Below are positions 54,581 through 64,000 of a stretch of 64,000 bases of DNA, piece by piece. Numbering within the stretch: position 1 is the first letter of the stretch; each line of letters starts with the position of its first letter. Made by a program: the position numbers and the translations under genes. The stretch lies in contig OY986435.1 of the NCBI GenBank assembly GCA_963920525.1, forward strand, positions 175,376,266 to 175,440,265, given 5' to 3'. This DNA comes from Dichetophora obliterata. Taxonomy: Eukaryota; Arthropoda; Insecta; Diptera; Sciomyzidae. The notes below the pieces were generated by a model. That model had not been told where the DNA came from. It saw only the letters and a list, made by a program, of their open reading frames with translations, and searched no databases.

Positions 54581-56230
54581 AAAAACTTACTTTAAAACTT
54601 GCGAGCTTTAGATCAAGCTCGCAATTAAATTTATGAAAATTAGAAATATTAGAAAGTATAAAATAAAATATGAAAAAAATTAAAAAATTTAGGTCGTTAA
54701 CCCTCTAATAACTGAATTAAAATGGGTGGGCAACACATTTTTTTAAGGTCATATATGTGTTAGTTATTCAAATATAAATTGACAAAAATTTTAAAGTCCT
54801 TGGTGCCTGTGTTCGCTAGTTACAGTATGTGGCTTATTTGCAACGCTGAACATTGATTCGAGTAAAACAAAGTAATTGGACAAAATTATTTGTTTGGCTT
54901 ATTGTATTTGTGGGGTCTAAACAAGGAAATTGTATGACAGACCCGGTCGCAAATGACTCCCTGGATCGCTATGGGCTAATTTATGTGGAAAAAGAGTAGC
55001 ACAGTCTTTTCTGCTATAACTTCGAAAGTACTGAAGCCAAAGACATAAATGCTTATAATTTGGAAAGAAACTTTCACCACAAGTTTAAAACTAGTATAGA
55101 GGAATTTCGGGTATGGTGGTATAGGTATTTTTAATCTGAGAATTGTGAATAAACTAGCAGTTGGTTCTTCGTCAAATGTTATTAGATTTGATGCTTTAAG
55201 TATTGGAAAGGGAAAGTTTGAGAAAACCCAAAAACCTTCTTCCCAGAAGTTTTTAGAGTATTGTGGTACACAACTTAGGTATACTGTCTTTGAGTGAATT
55301 GAATTTGAAGAATATTTAAGAAAAAAAATTGCATATATTATATATAGGACTGTTTTGAGAGGTTTTTAATTAATAAATTTATTAGAATTGAATATTTCAA
55401 GTTAAGCAAAAGAAAGCGTTTATAATTCAATGAATAAGAAGTCAAAAGAAAACAGAATGACAAGCACAAGGTTGCTTAAATAACTTATTACCACAAAGCC
55501 ACTTTGATATGATCAGGTATAAAAACTCTTGTAATAAAAGTTGAATACTATTGGGAACTAATAAAAAGTATCGCTAATTAATAAAACCTTAACACTAACC
55601 TTAAATGTAGAAAGTACACAATAATAAATAACTCATTGTTTTCAACTGATTGAAAACTGGTTTTCAATCTTTTGGCTTTCTTGAACTCTATTCTCTTTTT
55701 TTTTTTGAGTTTACACGAATTTAAGCAAGATTGCGTCAAATTAAGTTTCGCGGAACCAGAGATATTAGCCTATACCACATTATCCTCCTATACCATAATA
55801 CCCGAAGTGCCTTTCCTTTTTATCTTGGATTCACATAAAAAAGATATAAATGCATAAACTTAAAACATGTATATTTTCCTATACTGTTGTATCTTTGCAT
55901 CAAATAAAAATAAAAAAACTCACTAAAACTGTGTTTATGTATATGCCGATATATTTGGATTGAAAACCGATAGAAACTTTTGTGCAAACAAATAACCTTA
56001 TAAAAAGTTCTCGCATTTAATAATAAGAAGTGACAAAGTTGCAAAATATATGCATTTCTTTCAATGTAAATTTTAATACACTTTGTGGTAGTATACTGAT
56101 TCCATTTATTAACTTTTTTTAATTAAATTTTAAGTAAGGCTTTTACTTTGCTTAAGTTAACATATGATAAAAAAAGTTATTATTCACATTTGGCAACTCT
56201 TCAAAATAACAACAAGAAAAAAAAATAACT
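54581..56230. other. Spacer with a hairpin and a weak inverted repeat
   Basis: GCGAGCTTTAGATCAAGCTCGC at 54601-54622 is a strong 7-8 bp stem. atttcgggtatggtggtata near 55107 is inversely similar to tataccataatacccgaag near 55789. No protein-like reading. Confidence 0.45.
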
Positions 56231-56383
56231 ATTGTTCCAGTTTTTCACTCAATTAGAATCCGAAGAGTTTTAAGAATTTGAATTCAATTTCGCTTAAGTA
56301 CTCATGTTGTCAAGATTTTTCTGTTTTTCTTACGTGAATATTTATAAAATGCGTGTTCTTAGTGCAGACATTAAAAACAAAGT

Positions 56384-58501
56384 GGATTTTTTTTTAAATA
56401 AATATAAAGTAAAAAAACTTTTTAAAAAATAAGCTTTTATTTAAAAAAGTCGTGAACTAAAAAGAAAAAAATAAATTTAAGTGACATTTGTCATATATGT
56501 ACATAGTCGGTATATTCCAGGTGCAGAAGAACGCCTCTCTTGGTTATTCATCATCATAGTAAAAGCGTACGTAAATTGGTAAGTTCTTAGGACTTATATA
56601 AATTTAGAATTTTTAAAATAAATTTATATTGAAAAGCTTAAGGCACTGATAGTGTGTAGTAAACCTGTATAACAGATCGCGGACCTCAGTGCCTCAAGCT
56701 TTTAAATATAAGTGTATTTGAAAAATTCTAAATTTATATAAGTCCTTAGAACTTACCAATTTACGTACGCTTAAATTATGATGATGAGTAACCAAGAGAG
56801 GGGTTCTTCTGCACTTAAAATATACCTTCTATATACATATACGACAAATGTCACTTAAATTTATTTTTTTCTTTTTAGTTCACGCCTTTTTTAAATAAAA
56901 GCTTATTTTTAAAAAAATTTTTTTACTTCATATCTATTTTTTACTTTTTAGTCTTAAAGGTTTATTATAAACATTTTTTATTTTCAAAACTCATGGAGAT
57001 ATAGCATTTTTATTGATTTGTGGGTGGTAAAAGGGGATGTGGCAAAAAATATTATTATAATATTGCATTGTCACCGGACTTACATATGTATGATAAATTT
57101 CAGCTTAATCGGATACCAACAAGTTTGCAAAATTGCAAAAAATGGCTTGCATATTTTGACGGACATACATACACACAAAAGCTTATAATCAGCCCGGTAG
57201 TTTTGAATATATAGGATTTTTATTTATTTGCGGGCGGTAAAAGGAGGGTGTGGCACCATTTTTTTTTCCAACCATCCTCTACTTGAAGAAAATTACCTGC
57301 CAAAATTTTAGCTGAATCAACCCCATAGTTTTGGAGATATAGCATTTTTATTGATTTGTGGGCGGTGAAAGGGGGTGTGGCCAAATGTTTTTCATAAACC
57401 CCATGCTTTATTTGATGAAACTTTACTGTTTAAATTTCAGCTGAATCAGCCTCGTAGTTTTAGAGATATAGCATTTTATGGATTTGTGGGCGGTCAAAGG
57501 GGGAGTGGCAAACATTTTTCCTTAACTATCCTCTACTTGAAGGAAATTTTGTGCCAAAATTTCAGCTGAATCGGCCCAGTAGTTTTAGAGATATAGCATT
57601 TTTATGGATTTGTGGGCGGTAAAAGAGGGACTGGCAAAAATTTTCCTTATATATCCTCTACTCGAAGGAAATTTAGAGATATAGCAGTAGTTTTAGAGAT
57701 ATAGCATTTTTATTGATTTGTGGGTGGTAAAAGGGGGTGTGGCAAAACATTTTATCAATATTTTGCATTGTCACGATGTAATGCATTTTTTCCGATGTAA
57801 TGCATCGAGACAGTGCATCGATTCTTTCCGATATATCGTTGAGAAACATCGATGTTTTCTAAAAATCAAGTACTTTTTCTAGCATTGCATCACAATGCTA
57901 AAGTCAGCCCCTTCCTTAACCATTTTTACTTTAACTATGACTATTTTAATTTATTAGAAGCTCCTACAAAACCCCTGTCCTTGTCCGCAAGCCTTTTATC
58001 CGTAACTAAGGAAAAGAAAAACAAAATTTTTTACAATCATTCTCTGATTCAGTTGTTGTTTATTAAAAAACATAAACGCAATAAACATAAGAATATTGGT
58101 TATTCTAAAAAAAATTTTTAAAATATGAGAATATTGGTGATAATTATTACAAAAAGTAAAAACAAAAAAGCCTTTACAATCATAGAAATTTCAGTATTAA
58201 TGTCCTATTTCCAGTGTTTTCCTTTTTAATTTTTTTTTTTAATTTTTTTAATAGTTTCATTAGGTGGTTAAAATTCATTCGATGTTATATGTTAATACAT
58301 CGATCAATCGAGTATATCAAAAGCTTTTCAAAACATCTGATCAAGTCGATGTATCGAATTGTAAACATCGAGTGAGTCCGAAGCATCGATGTATATCGAA
58401 TATCCCTATCTATAAGTAGTAGAAAAATGGCTTGCAAGTTTTGAGGTTTTACATAGATACATACATACGAACGAAGCAAGTTAAATAAAAGCTTATAAAA
58501 A
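56384..58501. mobile_element. Fold-back element inserted in the Tc1 transposase
   Basis: The left half 56400-56655 and right half 56690-56940 form a palindrome of about 250-bp arms around a 38-bp spacer containing aaacctgtataacagatcgc. The right side then continues into inverted copies of the 125-bp cgcccacaaat units to 57770. Homologous to 49869-50770 in opposite orientation. Junctions with the Tc1 codons are well placed but I see no clear target duplication. Confidence 0.7.
57775..58415. mobile_element. ATCGAT-rich insertion in the fold-back element
   Basis: Both ends carry clusters of ATCGAT and GATGTAT words (57778-57860 and 58275-58410). The right end in reverse complement starts TAGGGATATTCGATATACAT, a hAT-like terminus. 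Flanking repeat sequence before (tattttgcattgtca) and after (aaaaatggcttgcaagtttt) belongs to one unit also seen at 57060-57150, so this is an insertion. No intact coding content. Confidence 0.5.
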
Positions 58502-59532
58502 GGACAATCCACGCGTGTTATTGCGAACAAACCTAAAATATGCCATACGTCAGTCTTACGGCTCGCAAAGAAAAATAATTTTGAAATGTCAACAACCAGC
58601 AAACGCGGGAGACCAAAAAAATTGAAATACGCGAGGAAAGACACATTAGAAGGCTTTTAAATTCCAATAAATTGTCAACACCAAGAGAAGGATTTCCGCT
58701 TTTAAACCAAAAATCGAGTATCTGGACATTACGACGGGCTTTAAAAGAAGCGGGATATAAAGCAAAGGAAAAGAAGCCTGCGTTGGCAGCCAAAAATATT
58801 TCTGCCAGAAAATTTTTTTACAGCGGCACCAAGATTGGACAGTTAATGACTGGAAGCGGGTATTTATAAAATATTATTTGTTTTTTTATAATATCCAACC
58901 AGTTTTGATTTATCAAAGGGTATTTGGTCTGATGAGACCGTTTTCAATCGGATGGGCGTTCTTGGTACTGGTCAAATTCAACAGGGCCATTTCAACTGCA
59001 CCAAGTAAAACAAACCATTAAATTTAGAGGGGGCTGTTTGACGGTTTGAGGTTGTATCACACCTTTCGGAGTAGGCCCTGTTGTAAAAAACGATGGCAAG
59101 ATGAATAAGGACCAGTATTTGAGAATTTTGCAGAGCGATTTGCCAATTGCCGTGGATATGCTGCGCATGCGAATAGATAGGATCATATTCCAACAAGATA
59201 ATGATCCTAAACACACTTCAAGATAAGTGCAAAATTGGCTAAAATCTCAGGATTTTAGAACCATGGAGTGGCCCGGATATGAATCCCATCGAAAACTTGT
59301 GGAGTTTTTTGAAACGCCAACGGGAAAATTAGGCTAATCCACCGAAGGGCATGCAAGAACTTTGGGAGCGCGTTAAGGAAAAATGGTACGCCATATCACC
59401 AGATTTCGTACACTAATTATATGAAAGCATGCCCCGACGGTTTCAAGATCTTAAAAATTCTAAAGGATTATGGACAAATTATTAAAACTCAACAAAATAA
59501 TACAGTTTTGAATTTGGTGAAAAACTGGAACA

Positions 59533-60896
59533 ATCCAGTTGCGCCAAGTTTTGTTATTTTTTTCACTTTCCATTTGAATTAAATTTTTTTTTTCGTCGTT
59601 TTTAGTAAATGAAGCATTTCTAAAGCGTTATGTAAAATTTTATTACAAAAAAGTTAATAAATGCAATCAGTATATTACCACAATGTTTATTTTTAGTGTT
59701 ATTGTTCCAGTTTTGCTCTTTAGGTACATAATATTAAATAAATTATGTTGGGTATATATTAAAAAACTCCAAAAAAAAATGCTTATCACTGTTAAAATTT
59801 TTGGTTTCATATTTGAATTTTTCTACTACAAATAAATCATCAGGAGGATCAATATCTGCGTTTGGTTCATTTGTGGCTGGAGGCTCAAAATATTTTAGCA
59901 AATTTTTTGATTCTGGAAGTAAAGGTAGAGATTTGTTGTATGGAATTAGCCAGTATGATAAAAGGCTGGGATGTTATTAAAAGCATTTTTAGCAAATCTT
60001 TATTTGAAGCTTCTCTGCTGTTGGTTTGCGCCTGTTAAATTCCCTCAAAAGGCGGCAATCCTTGTTTCGAGCATTCTGCGATTCTTCTGATAGTTGACCA
60101 ATTAATACTATACAGGGTTTGATAACGGCAACAAAGTGACTTAAGATTTTATGTACCGTTACAGGCATGTAAGCTCACGGATATAAAAGAATAAACAATA
60201 GTTTTCAAGCTCAATGGAAAAACAAATCTAAGCCAAATCAACAACAATTTTCAACAAAGTACAAATGCAACGCAACAACGAATTAAAATAGAACGGCCAA
60301 AAATTAACATATCATCGTTACGTAAGCGAACTTGCGAATCTGAAAAATTTCATTTTTAAAATTCCATAGAATTTTCATTTGAAATAAAAAATTAAAAAAT
60401 TCTTTGTATTGACAATGTAAACACAAAAAAAAAATTAAAATTTAAATCTAAACATTTAAGCAAAAATAATCATACTCAACTCAATTTGTGAATATAATTA
60501 TTCACAGTTTATTTAAGTATGTTTTGCCTTTTAAAACTTAAGTAAATAAATGAAGCTAACCATTTATCATTTTCCATCGCAATACAAAATTTTTGCAACA
60601 TTTAAAAAAAATATAAACTTCTTACTTTAGCTGCGCAAATAAAAATGAATTATTATCAAAACCGTGTTGCCAAACAAGAAAAAACATTTTTTGTTTTATT
60701 ATTATTACCTATATAACATCTAAAATAATTTTTATTTTCTATATTCCAATTTTTCGAAATAGGTTATACCGCAGCCAAATATTTACAAATTCACTTCTGT
60801 AATATTAAATTCATCAACTTAGAAAAAAGAAAAAATTTTAATAATTGTAATCTATTCTTTGGGTTTTCATGATTTTTATTATGAGCTTTTTAGATC
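59533..60896. other. Spacer, probable Tc1-related tail then AT-rich DNA
   Basis: 59560-59720 ends in attgttccagttttgctctt, related to the Tc1 terminus. Beyond that I see no element ends, RNA genes or protein motifs. Confidence 0.35.
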
Positions 60897-61085
60897 AAGT
60901 AAGTTCTGAAGAAGGCAACAACAGCACCAACAACAAAAACAACAAATCTTTATAGACTTAATCACACAGCAAACTAGACAAGCCTGTTTCGGAAATAGCT
61001 ACACTTCCTCTTCAAAAGTCTTGAGTGATTAAGCTCTAACCAACCCACTGTTTAAGTCTAATATTGTTTGACACTTATTCGAATG
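60897..61085 (-). repeat. Hairpin repeat family, copy 3
   Basis: Reverse complement matches copies 1 and 2: aacagtgggttggtt, aatcactcaagacttttg, GGAAGTGTAGCTATTTCC (60991-61008), gaaacaggcttgtctagt, tgtgtgattaagtcta and a TTG-rich end. Confidence 0.65.
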
Positions 61086-61533
61086 AGCTCATCTGAAATA
61101 TATGACGTTAAAACAAACAGATTTTTGTTTTTAGATCAAGCCTAACATAAGATTTTGTCTGTTATATTTAGCTTTTTTTTGGAAAAACTTTTTTTTATTG
61201 TTTAAGTTGATAGAGAAGCATAACTGTTGCAATGTTTGTTCGGCGACTTGGCCACCATTCATGGTAATTTAGAGGATTTTCAAAGGTTACGTCCGATAAA
61301 TCTAATTTTTAATATGAAACTAACCATTTTGTATATGCAATGTACTAAATGTTGAAACTTAATAGTCTAATCTAACTTTTTGTAAGACATTTTAATTGTC
61401 AAACCTGACTTCTAAGTGTAAAAATTACAAAACTTTTAAACATTGAAGAAAAGTGAAATCTTACGAAAATATTTCTAACTACATTTAATTGTAGGTCATC
61501 AAAATGGTTACAATACCTTTTCAACGTAGTATC

Positions 61534-62607
61534 TATCTATATACATAAAAATGGATGTATGCATGTGGGTATGTGGGTATGTGGCTATATCACGTATAGA
61601 CTCCGAAACCGCTGAACCGATCTTTATGAAATTTTCAGGGAAACTGAACCCACGGTGCCACTTGTGCCACGCCCCTCTTACCTAAGAACATAAAATTGAA
61701 TCAATGAAACTGCTTGTGTACATTGAGGTTGAATACTGAATTCCGGCGTTGTGCGACCTATAACTCCAAAGCTATTTGATAGCACAAAGTTGGGTTGTAT
61801 GGGAGGTGCCACTCCCCTTTGCCCTACGCCCATAAAATGTAAGAAATAAAAGTGCATGCATAAATGTAGGTCGAACACCGAATTCTTACGCTGTCAACCT
61901 ATAACTTCAAAGCAATTCGATATCGCAAATTTGGGTTGTAAGGGAGATGTCACGCCTCCCTGTCCAACGCCCATAAAATAAAACCATTGAAACTGCATGT
62001 GTAAATTGAGGTTAAAAACTGAATTCCAAAGCTGAATTCCTATAACTTCAAAGCTATTCGATATCAAAAATTTGGGTTGTATGGGAGGTGCCCCTCCCCC
62101 TTGTCCACTCCTATAAAATTTCATCACTGAAACGGTATGTCTAAATTGTGGTCGAATACCGAATTTCTAAGCTGTGCGACCCATAACTCTAAGGCTATTC
62201 GATAACAACAATTTTTTATATATATGTGGGAGGTAAAAGGGGCGTGGCATTTTCTCTTTAACCATCTCGTACTCAAACCAAAGCGTACTTACAAAGTTTG
62301 AGCTCAATCGGACCAATAGTTTCGAAGTATTTTGATATTTCCTTAAAAGTAAGCGTAGATGAAGTGTGACCACGCCCATTTTTATCAAAGTTAATGATAG
62401 TTATCATACGAACTTATTTACCAAATTTTAATTTAATACGACCAAAACCGTCTTAAATACAGCATTTTTATTGATTTGTGGGCGACAAAAGGGGGTGTGG
62501 CATTCTATTTTTCCTAAACCAGTAGAAAGAAGTATCCAATTTGGTTCAGTCGTTTTCAAGTTTTAAGCATCCAAACAAATCACGATTCATTTTTATATAT
62601 ACAGATA
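61534..62607. mobile_element. Possible Helentron-like or fold-back element
   Basis: The left end atctatatacataaaaatgg and the right end gattcatttttatatataca are inverted, matching at about 17 of 21. The start continues ccgaaaccgctgaaccgatc, a phrase frequent just inside Helitron-like elements. The interior consists of the first arm of repeated units described separately. No coding sequence. Confidence 0.45.
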
Positions 62608-63560
62608 TTGACTTTTGGGCGGTAAAAGTGGGCTTGAAAACATTAATGTATCGTGACTGCCTCTGGGAGCACCTACACAGCAAATTTCACTATAAAAATG
62701 TGTAGAACTCCGGAATTGCCATGATTTCGAAAAAGTGGGCGTATATATATTGCGAGCACGCACATTTTTTGTACAGTTGCTGACAGTAACCATCTGAACA
62801 AAATTACTAAATCTTAGTTTTGTAAAAAAATGCTATATTTCGCACGGTTTTGATTGTATTAGACTAAAATTTGCTTACCCCCTTTTACCTCCCACAAATA
62901 TATACAAAATTTGTGTTATCGAAGAGCTATAGAGTTATGGTTCGCACAGCTTAGAAATTCGGTATTCGACCACAATTTAGACATACCGTTTCAGTGATGA
63001 AATTTTATGGGAGTTGGACAAGGAGGAGGGGCACCTCCCATACAACCCAAATTTGCGATATTGAAAAGCTTTAAAGTTATAGGCCGCACAGTTTTGAAAT
63101 TAAGTTTTTGACCTCAATTTACATATGCAGTTTCAAAGGTCTTATTTTATGGCGTGACATCTCTCTTACAACCCAAATTAGCGATATCGAATTGCTTTGA
63201 AGTTATAGGTTGACAGCTTAAGAATTCGGTATGCGACCTAAATTAATACATGCACTGTCATTACTTACATTTTATGGGCGTAGGGAAAAGGGGAGTGGCA
63301 CTTCTCATACAACCCAACTTTGTGATATCAAATAGCTTTGGAGTTATAGGTCGCACAACGCACAATTCAGTATTCGACCTCAATGTACACAAGCAGTTTC
63401 ATTGATTTAATTTTATGTTCATTGGTAAGAGGGTCTTGGCACCTCTTATATAACGTAAATTTTTGATATCGAATATCATCATGACGCACAGCGTCAGAAT
63501 TCAGTATTCTACCTCAATTTATACATGCAGTTTAATTAATTACATTTTATGGGCGTACGA
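61640..63560. repeat. Large inverted repeat of about 170-bp units
   Basis: Plus-oriented units at about 61640-62250 contain gccactcccctttgccctac, cgcccataaaat, a gcatgtgtaaattg phrase, gaattc, ctataactccaaagctattc and aatttgggttgtatgggagg. The same phrases occur inverted at about 62870-63560. Each arm holds three to four diverged units. Spacer about 600 bp. Confidence 0.7.
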
Positions 63561-64000
63561 CAAGGAGGCGTGAAACCTCATCTTTAACCCAAATTAGAGA
63601 TATCAAATAGCTTAAATATATAAAGCAGAAACTAGTAATTTAAGTATAACATTTGTGAAAATGCTGAGGTGAGGTGTCTTAATGAAATAATAAATTTCAT
63701 GTTAGGACGTAAAACTTTTTAAAAATCGAAATAGTAAGAAAATAGTTGTCTTAACCTGTTGTTTTAAATAGATACTCTTAGGCAGGGTGTTTTTCAGAAA
63801 TACTTGAAGAATCCAAATTAAGAAAATGTATCTTCAGTACCATATTCGATGCCTGATATATAAAACCTAATATTCAGTTTTTTCAAAAAGTGAAAAAATT
63901 GCTTTCAAGTATACATTCCACAAAAACAAGAAAATGCATATGTGAAGAATATGCAAATTATTAATTTAAGGAAAACGTAAACACTATAGTTAAAACTTAG
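63561..64000. other. Right-edge spacer, nothing recognised
   Basis: AT-rich, no motifs. The last recognisable repeat phrase ends near 63610. Confidence 0.4.

Larger units (their letters stand above)
56349..59485 (+). pseudogene. Tc1-type transposase, split and inactivated
   Basis: The N-terminus MRVLSADIKNKV lies before the fold-back insertion and GQSTRVIANKPKICHTSVLR after it, so the first helix-turn-helix was cut. Next come RGRPKKL (the GRPR-like hook), SIWTLRRALKEAGYKAKEKK (second helix-turn-helix), SDETVFNRMG (first Asp, in another frame), IIFQQDNDPKHTSR (second Asp) and MNPIENLWSFLKRQ (third acidic residue, Glu, as in DD34E Tc1). It ends QDLKNSKGLWTNY-stop. Numerous stops and frameshifts are present. 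The enzyme would have cut at TA sites. Confidence 0.85.
56231..59532 (+). mobile_element. Tc1-type transposon split by a fold-back insertion
   Basis: The left end attgttccagtttttcactc is the inverse of gtgaaaaactggaacaat at 59515-59532. Without the insertion at 56384-58501 the element would be about 1.2 kb, and it carries a Tc1 transposase. The left side has TA just outside a possible start at 56233, whereas the right side reads TC, so the target duplication is not perfect. A further attgttccagttttgc at 59700 in direct orientation is unexplained and could be part of a second copy. Confidence 0.7.

Overview
The window looks like gene-poor, AT-rich nuclear DNA of an insect, most likely a higher (cyclorrhaphan) fly. 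That is an inference from the transposon content: mariner, Tc1, Jockey-like, CR1-like and RTE-like elements, hAT-like and Harbinger-like elements, Helitron-like repeats, and a tRNA-headed SINE whose body resembles a family I know from higher flies. I found no convincing host protein-coding gene, no functional tRNA or rRNA, and nothing bacterial. Nearly all recognisable coding sequence belongs to broken transposable elements.

Layout: 1-4022 is a decayed non-LTR retrotransposon on the minus strand (RT C-terminus plus RNase H). A 2.65 kb hAT-like element (117-2763, 8-bp target duplication) is inserted in it, and that element carries a Harbinger-type MITE (1045-1434). 4023-4639 is a Helitron-like repeat followed head-to-tail by a second copy that is split: its left part is 4640-4955 and its right end is 11997-12077. 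Between these lies a CR1/Jockey-like retrotransposon (5976-10355) interrupted by a nearly full mariner (7016-8300). 13736-24409 is a three-level nest: a possible hAT-like element of about 2.5 kb, holding an about 5 kb Jockey-like element (16076-24223, 14-bp TSD), whose 3' end holds a 5'-truncated CR1-like element on the minus strand (20750-23856, 8-bp TSD).

27499-30604 is a decayed DNA transposon with an unfamiliar but colinear set of protein motifs, invaded by a SINE. 33627-34532 is an internally deleted Tc1/mariner relative. 39290-40750 is a long inverted repeat enclosing another decayed transposon protein. 42995-43785 is a second hAT-like element with simple-sequence termini. 43794-46924 is the stretch least like a transposon and could be host intergenic or intronic DNA. 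46925-53260 holds a pair of inverted old repeats (one split by a complete SINE with 10-bp TSD), a fold-back arm and an RTE-like fragment. 56231-59532 is a Tc1 element split by a fold-back insertion that itself carries an ATCGAT-rich insertion. 61534-63560 is a large inverted repeat of about 170-bp units.

These parts do not form a pathway. They record successive insertions, and in several places the nesting gives the order of events. The items most worth following up are the unfamiliar transposon proteins at 28.6-30.3 kb, 39.8-40.2 kb and 48.0 kb, the hAT-like elements whose inverted ends are built from short repeated words, the long inverted repeats that could make double-stranded RNA, and a three-copy, roughly 180-bp hairpin repeat.
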